From Hirudo medicinalis (lineage: Eukaryota > Annelida > Clitellata > Hirudinida > Hirudinidae): a stretch of DNA of 64,000 bases. The notes under the pieces were generated by a model. That model saw only the letters and a list, made by a program, of their open reading frames with translations. It made no database searches and was not told the DNA's origin. Positions 25,565-35,530 of the stretch are shown here, one piece after another; positions within the stretch are counted from its first letter, which is position 1, and the number at the start of each line of letters is the position of its first letter. Location of the stretch: contig MPNW01000022.1 of assembly GCA_011800805.1 (NCBI GenBank), positions 90,264 through 154,263 of the forward strand, given 5' to 3'. The position numbers and the translations under genes are program-made.

Positions 25565-27225
25565 TTAGGGTAATTGTCTGCTATGTTCTTGATACTTCAT
25601 GTAGCAGTCAAGAGAAATATCCCTAGAACATTGAAGCTGCAATAAATATTGAAAAGTATCAAGCAAATAGCAAGTATTTGCAAAGTCTGTGCAAAGATTA
25701 ATCAAAATACAAAATACCAACAGGACTATTGCCAAGATCACAATCAAGAACTCTGGTCCTGGGAAGAAAAGAGTGGCTGCCCTTGTTGCAGTGAGGAGGT
25801 GTTTGATCCTACTCAGGACTGAGATGCCGGTAGCTGGGTGAGCTTCTTGTAGGTGCTCTCTGACAGGGGCCGGGTCTCTTGTGAAAGTGTTGGCATAACT
25901 CTGTATAAAGCTGTTGTGGATGTTTGGTACACAATTACATAATCATGATCAGTTATTATAGTGCTGAAGAAATAACCTTTGTTGCCATAAGAGCATAGAT
26001 TCCATGTAATGATGTTGCCAGGCGGCAATGTATTGATGGTAATCAATTGGTGCCACAGGAGACCTATTCAAATCATAAGGCAAAAATGGCAGCAATTCGA
26101 AGTTTTGCTTTGGCCACACTTCTGGCAATTAATGGTGTAGCAATGTGATTAGCATCTTGTAATTAGTTGAGAGTCGAGCAGTCTTAATCACAAATAGAGG
26201 GGTTTAAGAGCAGAAACATTAAGCAATGAACGGTTTCAACCTTTAGACAGGGCATAAGAATGCTAATATTCTAATAACGTCTTACACTTGAATACAAATA
26301 GCAAGTTTTTGCTCTTAAAAACAGGTTATAGATAGATTTATTGCTTATTAACAATATCAACTTAAAGAAATATTTGTAACTGATATGGTATAAGTGAGTT
26401 TAAATAGCATCGTGGAAGAAATTGGATTTAAGAGATTCGAGAATTTAGAACTGAATTCTTTCATGAGAGAGTGCATCTTTTGTGATAGAACACTATTTAC
26501 ATGATTCTGTGACTTAGCAAACTTTGTCGATGCAAAACATGTTGGAGGTTGCCTCAAAATTATGATTAAGCATTAAATTTGAAAATGCACCATAATATTT
26601 TCTGTTTTCTCTTTGAGCTGAAGTGCTAACCTTTGTGGAGTGGTTCTAACATTCAGTACTTCACGGCTTGGAGATGACTCGATGCTACTGTTGTCATGCC
26701 CAACAACAGTTTGACTACAAAACTGTTTGAAGACTCATGGTGATCAAATAATAAATAAATCAGGTATTTGACAAATGCAAAAGATTGATTTCACATACAT
26801 TGCTATACTGGATTGGACACACAAGTTGAATAATGTAAGATGATCCCAAAGCTTCTTTCTGAAAGTGAAGTAACAAAATCATCATAATTAGCTTCTAGAT
26901 AATTAGATACTTTAATATTTCTCACCTCCTTTAGCATTCTACTGACAGTAAGGTGGTCATTCTGCAGCAATTTTCCCATGTATATAATTTTCTGCTCATT
27001 TACTTCCTTAAATATAAGTTTAGTTTAGTCTTTAAATTGAATAAGTTGTGGTCCTGGGCTTACAGGATTTCCTGGATATATATGAGATAAATGTTCTTTA
27101 AGCATTCCAAGTGTCCAATGTTCCATGCAAGATACTTCGACATCTGGTATCGTGTGATACGGTGATCTCACTATTAGGATTACATCCGATTCATTTTTGT
27201 CCATAGTGACTATATCGCTACGCAT
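25565..27225 (-). CDS. HERPUD: HERPUD-like ER ubiquitin-like-domain protein
   Basis: HERPUD proteins sit in the ER membrane and help ER-associated degradation under ER stress. Six exons close in phase to 275 residues: 27064-27225, 26926-27006, 26799-26858, 26631-26722, 25977-26063 and 25565-25910. The first two encode the ubiquitin-like domain: ILIVRSPYH, WTLGMLKEHLSHIYPGNP, then EQKIIYMGKLLQNDHLT, matching HERPUD's VTLLVKSP, SVGHLKAHLSRVYP and DQRLIYSGKLLLDHQCL; exon 3 gives IIQLVC (family LHLVC). Exon 5 has a Trp/Gln/Tyr-rich stretch, and the last exon has one hydrophobic segment (FLIVILAIVLLVFCILINL) as membrane anchor. Shorter than the vertebrate protein (about 390). Exons 5 and 6 are less certain because the C-terminal half has little recognisable similarity. 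It converges on the agrin-like gene, 291 bases between stops. Confidence 0.78.
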
Positions 27226-28540
27226 TTAGGGATAAGTATGGCAGAAATACAGTTCACTGCAACATTCGAGAAAGTTTTACACACCGAACTATTAAACGTC
27301 ACAATCCTTTATTATATCACAACACGAATTGGGCAGGGTCTCTTCGAAAACCAGCTGTCTTACACTCAATAACAAAGACATGAAACCAGCCAGAGATTTT
27401 TTCGGATCGCATCCATGAAAAAAAAATTCATGTATGACTACGATACGTTTATCGTTGATAAACGACGTCATCAAATGCAATGTCAATTTAAAACAAATTT
27501 GGAGGATATATTTTTTACTTAGTAATGTACATTGAAAAATCACATTATATATAATTAATTATATATATAATGAACATGTATTCATTCATATATATATATA
27601 TATATTCCCTTTTCCACAAAAGCTCCAGACATACATCTAATCGTGGAAAACTAACCCCACCTGAGACTCAGTTGATGAAAAGAAAGTGTTAGAATCGATA
27701 GAATAATGTGAACAAAATCTTTAAGGATAACTTCAGGTTTTTGCACAATTGAACGTATCGAGATGGTTGAGGTCAAGCGGAATTTAATTACAGAAAGATT
27801 TTAGCAGGGACGTCATTTGGGGGAACCCCTCACCCCCTCGAATCCTGTTGCCCCGTCTCTAATTGGTTCTTCCCCCTGACTTTTGGCTAGAAACAAAAGA
27901 AAAGCCATATCCTCAAGTTGTGCGAGGATTTGTTACCTACCCCCTTATGGGAAAAACTGAAATGACGTCCCGTGGTTTTAGGTCCATCCTCTCCACAAAT
28001 TATTCGATATTTTAATTTATGGATTTCTAAATGTCTGCATGGTTATTGAAATAGGGGCCAAAAATTTCCATCGCCGGCTCTGGTAGCGGTGTGTGACTAG
28101 CAACTGCTGCAGCGGACGACTCCCGCGGTAATTGCATCCGCAGATTATAACGGATAAAATGAGCTTAAAAATGTTTTTTTTTTCTTTCCAGCCAAGTCAA
28201 GACAATGACAATAAACCAAATTTCCCTTTTCTAAATTTGTGTATTGATAGCGGCGACAAGCCTTGACAGAGTTTTTGATTTAACATCTCACCATACTTTA
28301 TTGCTTTTATATAACCTTTTAAGTAACTTATATTTTGCATAGTGCATATCAAAAGCATTTCCTTAAAAGACTTTGTCTTGATCTCATCTCATATCACATC
28401 TCAAATTGTTCAATATGCCACATTTAACTTAGAAGTTATTAAAGTAACTCTCAAAAGAGAAATTAAAATATAATGGCAATAAGCTCAACTGAAAAACCCC
28501 CCAATCACAAAAAAACAACAAATTTAGAACTTTAAATCTG
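27226..28540. other. Intergenic with AT dinucleotide repeat and a MITE
   Basis: A TA-rich tract at about 27543-27606 and the inverted-repeat element at 27807-27971. No gene seen; a minus-strand polyadenylation signal for the next gene lies near 28295. Confidence 0.5.
27807..27971. mobile_element. MITE-like element with 12-bp perfect terminal inverted repeats
   Basis: Begins GGGACGTCATTT and ends AAATGACGTCCC, 165 bases apart; interior is C-rich and non-coding. The same 12-base end occurs at 38794-38805, where similarity extends inward (CAGCTTTTTCCATGGG against CAGTTTTTCCCATAAG on the reverse of this copy), and at 4900-4911. Target-site duplication not clear. Too short to encode a transposase. 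Confidence 0.6.
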
Positions 28541-30676
28541 TCATTCTCCAACTTTTATCAAATTTGTATCAGGTTGGTTATGCCCAATTACTGTTAATTT
28601 ATTCACCTTCAGGACTTTTTTCATCTGTTTGTAGCTGTTTAAAAGGTGCCTGAACCTGTCTCTGATGTTGCTGATAGTAATTGGTTTCAAATCTTCAATC
28701 AGGTTAATTCTAGAGTCAAAGTAACATGGGACAATTCCAGCATTGAACTCTTCTTTTAGCTGTCTAATGACATCCATCAATCTGCTTCCAATGTTGGCAA
28801 CATTCCAGGGATCCATCTTGCCTGACCCGGGAGTCTGAGGCTTTAGTTTTTCATGCACCCGAAGTACAACATTCTTGAGGACATAAGATGATACTTTATG
28901 AAGACTTGGTTCAGCATTCCTTACGGCTTTAACAATTCTTAGCACTTGTTTCCTACAGCCATTATGTGGGTCAATGTTGCTCAGGAGATCCTTTTCACTG
29001 AGACTGAATGTTTTCCTCCATGTAAGGTCCATCTTATAAGATGGTACTGTTTTCAATTGTTTGGCCACATACAATTCTTCTTGTACAGCTACAGTAGGCA
29101 CAATATCAACAGAATAAAAGAATTGATCTTTGCCTTCATAAACATCCATCTGAATTGCAGGACCATGTTTTCTAAGAAGGGTTTTTTCATCCAAGTTGTT
29201 GCAGCATATTTGCAAGTGTTTTAAGAAAAAATCTGAGACCTTTGATGAAGAAATGTAGCCATTGCTATCCAGAAATTCTGCCAATTGCTGATTTGCATCA
29301 TTTTCAGGTTTCAGAAAAGCAAAATTTGGTTTCCCTTCAATTTGCTCTTTCTTTCTTGGAAAAATTATCTATATTTATCTAATTGAGATTTGAGCAATTG
29401 AAATTTACAATTAATAAAAATAATTTTAAGAAAAGAAAAATTAGCATTTCTGAACTTAAGGAATGAAATTTTAGATTAAAAAAATCATTTATAAAAATAA
29501 TTTAACAAAATAAATATTATTATCTATGTTGCAATTATCAGAATATTTTCATTAAATATGACATTAAAACTAACCACCAGCGAGGGAACTTTCATAATAA
29601 CCATAACATCAAATTCTAAATCTGTCACTTTCACACCTTCATAGGCACTGCCAACAAATTCTAATCTTGAAAAAATCTTTACTTCCTTTAGGCTTTCTTC
29701 CACTTGCTTCATGATTTTTGTGTGCATTTCATTAGCTTCTTTCATATCTGGCTGTCTTGCAAACTGTTCACTAAATTTCAACACATGTTCTTTAATGTGA
29801 TGATGCCAATCTTGCCTAGTACCGTTTTCAAAATATTTTGTATGTTCTTCTACAATAAACAAGTAATAGTCAACCAAAAAATACAAGTTTAAATGTTTAT
29901 ATAGCAATATAAACTTTTAGTTTTTTTCTTATCCAATTTCTTATCCTTTTTTTCAGTAGAACCTGAAAAGTTTATAAACAATCAATTGTAGGCATAAAAT
30001 TAGTGTAATTATTGCAATTATTAGATTTCTGAATCAATTAAAAAATATTCCATGCTTACATTAACAAATGTCTAATTAATAAAGGTTTGCAATTTAAATG
30101 ATGAATTGAGTAATCATGCTACTATGAATGAAATGAGCAGTGAACCACCTTTTGCCAATGAAGCACTTTTGATTCGATTCACTTTACGAGCACCTAATCC
30201 TACAAGTGTTCAAGCATAGTTAGCAACTGATCAATTTGAAAACATTCATAATCCATAATGTTTATTTAAATAATATTTTTATTTAACAAAAGTCAATTTC
30301 TTATAAGCATTAGAAGAGAACAATAAATTTATGTAATCTTGTTAGCATTATCAACAGATTTAAGAATAGGCAGATACTGCCTCAACTCTTTTTAATCAAC
30401 TTAACATGATAACGTAACATATAGTCCCACTTCTTGCCATATGTTTATTACCTAGTTATGTGATAATGATGGTGCAGCCATGTGAAATGAATAGGATAAA
30501 AATTGTTTAGACAAAGAATGTGAATGCTTTTGCTAAGGACATTCATGTGAAAAAAATTCACCCCATCTTTCTTCGACCAAATTTAATAAATATAACTCTT
30601 CATAATCAGGAAAATCATCGAAATCATCCATTAGAAAATCATCGAAATCATCCATTAGAAAATCATCGATATCCAT
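28541..30676 (-). CDS. cGAS-like / Mab-21 family nucleotidyltransferase
   Basis: Candidate cGAS-like receptor, a family that makes cyclic nucleotide second messengers when it senses nucleic acid. Three exons, 30562-30676, 29578-29849 and 28541-29350, close in phase to 398 residues. The nucleotidyltransferase core has GS at 105-106 in GSAYEG, the acidic pair E117 and D119 in EFDVMV (human cGAS: EFDVMF) and the third acidic residue D211 in YSVDIVPT. C-terminal family signs are TWRKTFSLSEKDLL and a GCRKQVLRIVKAVR helix. The vertebrate cGAS zinc thumb (HxxxxxCC) is absent. The first exon is inferred from phase only: it is acidic, with a tandem DDFLMDDF repeat, and could be wrong. Mab-21-like proteins without catalytic activity share the fold, but here all three acidic residues are present. 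Confidence 0.82.
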
Positions 30677-31123
30677 CCTATTCCCCCTTGTAATTATTTA
30701 AAATAAGAAGCTTGCTTAAATTCCGAGAATTAACTCTCAAACTAATTCAGTTCCTCTGCAACGACGAAAACTTGGGAAATTCCAAATCATCCTGATCGAT
30801 CAAAAACCCACTTTGTGCGTAACGGTTTTGAGTAAATTAGCGAAAAGGTGTATGACATAATAACTTCACTAAATTTACTAAAAAAACTAGTGAAGGATGC
30901 CTTTTGTGATTTATTTAATGTTTTATTTGTGATCGTAAAATTGTTACCATTTATTATAAATCATACCACCAAATTAACAATTTGTCTCGTCGTGGCAACT
31001 GCAAAGATTATCCACAACAAAAGAAAATATGACTACGTCGTCCCATTTCTCTACTATTTCCATTGGCTACGCAGTCGCCACTGAATATGCTATAAAATAC
31101 CCACTCTAAACTTCAAATATTTC
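30677..31123. other. Intergenic, upstream of the cGAS-like gene
   Basis: No supportable feature; chance ORF at 30848-31084 has no family signs. Confidence 0.35.
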
Positions 31124-31390
31124 CTAGGTCGCTCGACGTCAGGTAGAGACCTACCTTTCATTCGTGTCGCTCATACCCTAGGGAGGCGAGGGCTCAGATC
31201 AACAGCCAGAGGCTCCCTTGTCAAATCAAATCGTCTGACGCTGGATGGAAGCTCCATAGACGTTATTGGCCTGCAGATCTGGAACAAACTCCCCTTTCCA
31301 CCACCAACAATGGGGTTTCACTCTGCCTTAAAAACTTTAAGTATTTATTTATTCATTCATCCGGTCGAAGGGTTATTCTTAAGCCACTGA
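31124..31390 (+). mobile_element. LINE reverse-transcriptase C-terminal tail, fragment
   Basis: An 88-codon open stretch ending in TGA resembles the C-terminal tail after the RT domain of jockey/CR1-type LINEs: LRSTARGSLVKSNR, then GLQIWNKLPF, where the family has a basic loop followed by WNxLP. No RT core is present, so this is a truncated copy; the 5'-truncated shape is typical of LINE insertion. Confidence 0.5.
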
Positions 31391-31469
31391 TAAGACCTGC
31401 TCCATCAAAAAGGAAAGAGAAACAGTCAACATCGAGCGAGAAAAGTAAAATAGCAAAGTTGACAGAACA

Positions 31470-31720
31470 TTAGTCGGCAATTGTTGAAAAGTTCATTAAA
31501 TCAGTTTCGTGTAATAATGACTTAAATCGAGAAAAAGTCCCGGCAGATACCACCTCGTCTGGTCGGGAGTTCCAGACGGCACCAACTCTGTTCAAAAAAA
31601 CATTTTAGTGTTATTAGACGAGCACTTCCTCGCGCGCAACTTACGAGGATGTCACAAGGATGTGAAGAGGAAATACATATTCTTAATATTGAAGTGTTCT
31701 TCAGGTTCAGTTTGGACATA
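31470..31720 (-). mobile_element. LINE tail fragment, opposite orientation
   Basis: On the minus strand, NRVGAVWNSRPDEVVSAG then FSRFKSLLHETDLMNF matches the WNSLPxxVVxAxSxxxFKxxL tail of LINE reverse transcriptases. A frameshift at a run of seven T separates it from an upstream basic stretch (LRARKCSSN). It faces the fragment at 31124-31390, so the two are separate insertions or an inversion. Confidence 0.45.
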
Positions 31721-32697
31721 GGCCATTATAATCAAACTCTGAATCATTATCAAGTAAACAACTCTGTGGTTTATTTTAACGATGTTCATAAATAGTGTAA
31801 TCACAGCACAAGTACCCGATAACAGAACTAAATTTGCCTATCTTCCTGGGCCTTGCATGTTAAGCAAATTCAGATAATGCCTTGCAGAAAACGCTTAATA
31901 GATACACTTTTCTGGTTTAACTTCAAATCCACTGATATTCAATCACTCCTCCGAAATACTTTCAAGCTTCCTAAAGATTGGAGTTTCAAAATTGATCCTG
32001 AATACCCTGGAATGTTATGCTGACATTACCATATTATTAATAGTGAGCCTAATGAGTCTACTCAGTGCGAAGGTTATCAATCATCCGAACCCCATTGTGG
32101 GCTGCAAGTACAAATTTACAAACGCATTTTGCATCAAGATTACCTCATTTAAAGTTGGTCATTGACTCACTGCAATAATATCTGGTGCATATTCACTTAT
32201 TTTACTATGTTTAAAAATTTCTTTATAAACAATAATTCCCAAGTTACAAGATTTCTTGAAACCATCTCATCACTTCATCTAACCTAAATTACTCTGTTTA
32301 CATGTGTATATGTAAATCTTGCATTATATCATAATAAAGAACACATTTAGAATCACAAATTCAGTTTTCAATAGCCTTCCCAACTAAAAAATAACACCAG
32401 CATATAATAAAATAACATAGCATTTAATTTGTCAATTTACTTAGGGTTTGGAAATGTCCTCACACAATCAAAATGCTGTCAAATCCCTTACATTATTCCT
32501 TATTTCTTTCTGTACAAAATCGAATTGAAAAGCAGGTCCGGGTAAAATTTTTAGACTTAAGTGACACTAATTAACTGCAAAGATATAAAATTTACCACAC
32601 ATCTCAATCTCAAAAGCACTAAAGTTGCATGGGCATCATTAGACGAGCAAGACTGGAAGTTGGCTCTAACGGTGCATGAAGAAGCAGCAGATCAACA
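31721..32697. other. Intergenic, no gene seen
   Basis: AT-rich; presumably the MOB1 3' UTR at its right edge. No repeat or ORF supported. Confidence 0.4.
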
Positions 32698-34326
32698 TCA
32701 ATTTGAACTGCCTCTATCCTTGGAAGTGAGTTTCTCGATGAGTTCCTGCAGAGGCATCAGCTCCTTCTTATCCACGAGACTGAACTCTTGAACAAAGTAG
32801 ATGAAGTGTTTGAAGGAAGTGTTGAGGTGTGCCTCTTCCTGGAGCTGCATGACCTGCTCGAAGTGCTGGTGGTAGATGTGTGCGTAAACACGGAACAAGC
32901 GCTTCAGAATGGTCTTGGCGATGGAAAGAAAGTTCTTTGGAAATGGGACACCTTTGCATATAATGTTATAATTAATACATAAATGTTTAATACGTTATTT
33001 ATATTATAATTATAATAACCTGACTAGGGAGCATCACATAATATAAATAATAATCAATTAATAGTCAATTACCAATTTTTGAAGGGAAAATGGATTCATC
33101 ATCAAGCTGGTCTTGAACCCAGGTCATCATGTAGTCAATGTATTTCGGAGCCGAGCATTTGATTGGTTTCTTGATGGTTGTACCATCAGCCCAGTGGTAC
33201 TCATACTTTTTGCCTGCGGACATCACCGGACATGTGTCCTCTAAGCAGTATTCCGTTATCGTGCCATAGAGCATGTTGATCTGATTGAAGAAGTCAACAG
33301 CTGGAAGAAACAAAAATTCTCAATAAAAGCAAGTAAGCAAAGCATTTCCTTTCCATTAGTTCCAAATTAAAGGACAAATATATTTATATATATAATTGAG
33401 ATGATCATCTTAGGTAAAAAAAACTTTATCGATGGTAAATGAATGTTTAAGGAAAGAACAAAACATTCATATGACATAAAAAATATTATAAAATGCATTT
33501 GAGACTTTAATTTCAATATTAAATCTTTTCCAATATTAATGTAAGTAATTGATGAGTGGATTATAGTAATATATAGGAACCCTCTGCATGCTTTAAAAGT
33601 TCAAACTAAAATGGATTGCTTAATAAGTTTAAATTTTTGACTAAACAAGCTTGATTAAATTCAATAGATTCAATTGTTTCTATTAATGATTTTTTCAGAA
33701 TAACCTTAAATCATTAGTCAAGATATGTTTGATCTTAGACTGGACATAGCAAGAAGAAAAAATAATTATAATACCCACTGCTCAAGATAAAGAGGAGTTA
33801 GGATAAAATAAAGAAATTCTCTAAGGTTAAAACTGAATACAAATTCTGCCCATTTTACTTTATTTTAGCCAGGATTATGTGATAAAATACATTTAATACA
33901 TACTATTTACAGCAACCCATTCATTCAGGTCCTCTCCTTCTGGCAAAGCAACAGCCAGTCTGAGATTGCCACTTCCCAATGTAGCAGCCGCATGTTTCAT
34001 TAAATCATGCTGATGAGAGCCTTCAGGAATGTGCTTCTTGGGTTTGAATGTTTTGTAGTTCCTTGTTCCACTGACAAACAAATTATAAACACAATTGAAA
34101 AGCTTGCAATGTGATAAAATTATTTAGTTACCAGGTTTAAAAATTACTCTTCCTAGGGGTTTGATTAATGTTACGTATGTCTTATACCTAAAATAGCCAA
34201 TATCCTATTCACGTAATCGCTAGTTTTCAGTAAGAAATACCGAAAATAATGTGAATATACAAAAGTAATATCAAGTAAAATAAAAAACATTGGTAGAAAA
34301 TTAATATCTTACAAGAAAAAACTCAT
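32698..34326 (-). CDS. MOB1: MOB kinase activator 1 (Mats)
   Basis: Hippo-pathway co-activator that binds and activates LATS/Warts and NDR kinases. Four exons, 34313-34326, 33904-34070, 33073-33300 and 32698-32951, join to 220 residues, close to the family's usual 216-220. The 14-base first coding exon gives MSFF and completes F in exon 2, then GTRNYKTFKPKKHIPEG, matching MSFLFGSRSSKTFKPKKNIPEG in flies and vertebrates. Family blocks ATLGSGNLR.AV.LPEGEDLNEW, TVDFFNQINMLYGTITE, CPVMSAG..YEYHWADG, KYIDYMMTWVQDQLDDE and VYAHIYHQHF follow. The zinc ligands (Cys and His of EYCLEDTCPVM and HIYHQH) are present. Very strongly conserved. Confidence 0.96.
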
Positions 34327-34654
34327 CCTTTCCCCCAAAAAAGTTACACAAATGTTCGATACGACAAAAGCCTTTTAAAAGCAAACTTAGTTAAGATTCA
34401 CACAACAATGACAGTGATTAGCCTCGAAAGATTAATGAGCTTAAATTCAATAACAAAAATGATTGTCTTGCCAATCTATCTTTAATTAAACCCTTTTAAA
34501 AGTGTTTGTATGTTGTAAGATTTATATGCTTATTTACATTTGGAAGTTTTATCACTGATATGTAACTTCTAAGATACAAGGGACATCGAGAAGCAGATTT
34601 TTCTATTATTTTTTTTTTCAGAACATGTTAAAAACGTTTTTATTACTAAAAACG

Positions 34655-34909
34655 TCAGCTCAAAGTTAGACGAAAATATGAGGCGGCATCATAGCAAGGA
34701 AGGGTTCTCATGACGATGTCAAGTCCGCAGATCCCCAGTGTGGCGTAGCATGTGATCAGGCTGTGGAGTTTCAGCTTTTTTCCCTTACTATAAGCTCGGG
34801 GATCGTGTCTAGCTTCCGCCCCACGCCACACCAATACACTTAAATCAATTTCGGATAAAATTTTATGCTTTTCACCACTCGAGCTCACTGGGAACATTTT
34901 CTTTACCAT
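34655..34909 (-). CDS. Small single-exon protein with one hydrophobic segment, unidentified
   Basis: An 84-residue ORF with ATG at 34909 and a polyadenylation signal (AATAAA on the minus strand, 34638-34643) about a dozen bases past the stop, which supports a real compact gene. The N-terminal half is basic and polar; residues about 50-70 (ITCYATLGICGLDIVM) are hydrophobic, suggesting one membrane-spanning helix. It lies between MOB1 and twinfilin on the same strand, with 328 bases to the MOB1 start. No family recognised. Could also be the terminal exon of a longer gene. Confidence 0.5.
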   Translation of the reverse strand: MVKKMFPVSSSGEKHKILSEIDLSVLVWRGAEARHDPRAYSKGKKLKLHSLITCYATLGICGLDIVMRTLPCYDAASYFRLTLS

Positions 34910-35530
34910 CCGCTAACCAAAAACCTCCTTTAAAGTTCAGTCACCTTCCTTTATCCCTAATCAGCCCTTCTTTCATGCTTGTAGATAATCAACGAAGGAG
35001 CCCTCAAAGAACGATGATTACATGAATAAATTCACCTTGTTCAAATTCAGCTCAACTTTAGTCAAACACCTTATAATTGCAACAGACATAATCAAGATTA
35101 CAAATCACCTCACCAACTGCGTACTACATATTAAAAACCAACCTCACAACCAAAGCAAGATCTACGCATGCCGATACTTCGTTTACTGCACACTTGCCTA
35201 TTTTACCTTACTAACACTTAAACTTTAATCAAATGACACTCTTAACCTATAGGACTATTGTCCTTAGATTTCTTTGTATCTTAGCATGAAATTAATTGTT
35301 TATTGCTACTCCACGAGTATTACACTTTACTGTCGTAATATTTATGCACACATAAAAAATTTTGCCCCCCAAGCGATTTTAAAATCCTGACTGTGCCACT
35401 AATTGCAGTATAAGTTATATCATATAACATATAAGAAACAACACGTCTGAAAAAATCCAATTCTGTTGCAAACAAAACTAGGTACTAGGCTTCAACATGA
35501 CTTCCAAAAAGGCATCTGAAGTTAGAAATT
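34910..35530. other. Intergenic with dispersed repeat copy 2
   Basis: Only the 35294-35400 repeat is recognisable; the plus-strand ORF at 35022-35228 shows no protein features. Confidence 0.4.
35294..35400 (+). repeat. Dispersed repeat, copy 2
   Basis: Matches 3058-3165 in order and orientation: ACACTTTACTGTCGTAATAT, then an A-rich run with TTTTGCCCCCC and GCGATTTTAAAATCC. See copy 1. Confidence 0.65.

Noticed and set aside
28541..29284. The cGAS-like gene as a retro-copy or viral gene
   Set aside because: It has at least one intron in phase and animal-type sequence; nothing suggests a viral source.
30848..31084. 78-codon plus-strand hydrophobic ORF
   Set aside because: AT-rich composition gives apparent hydrophobicity; no start context, splice signal or family.
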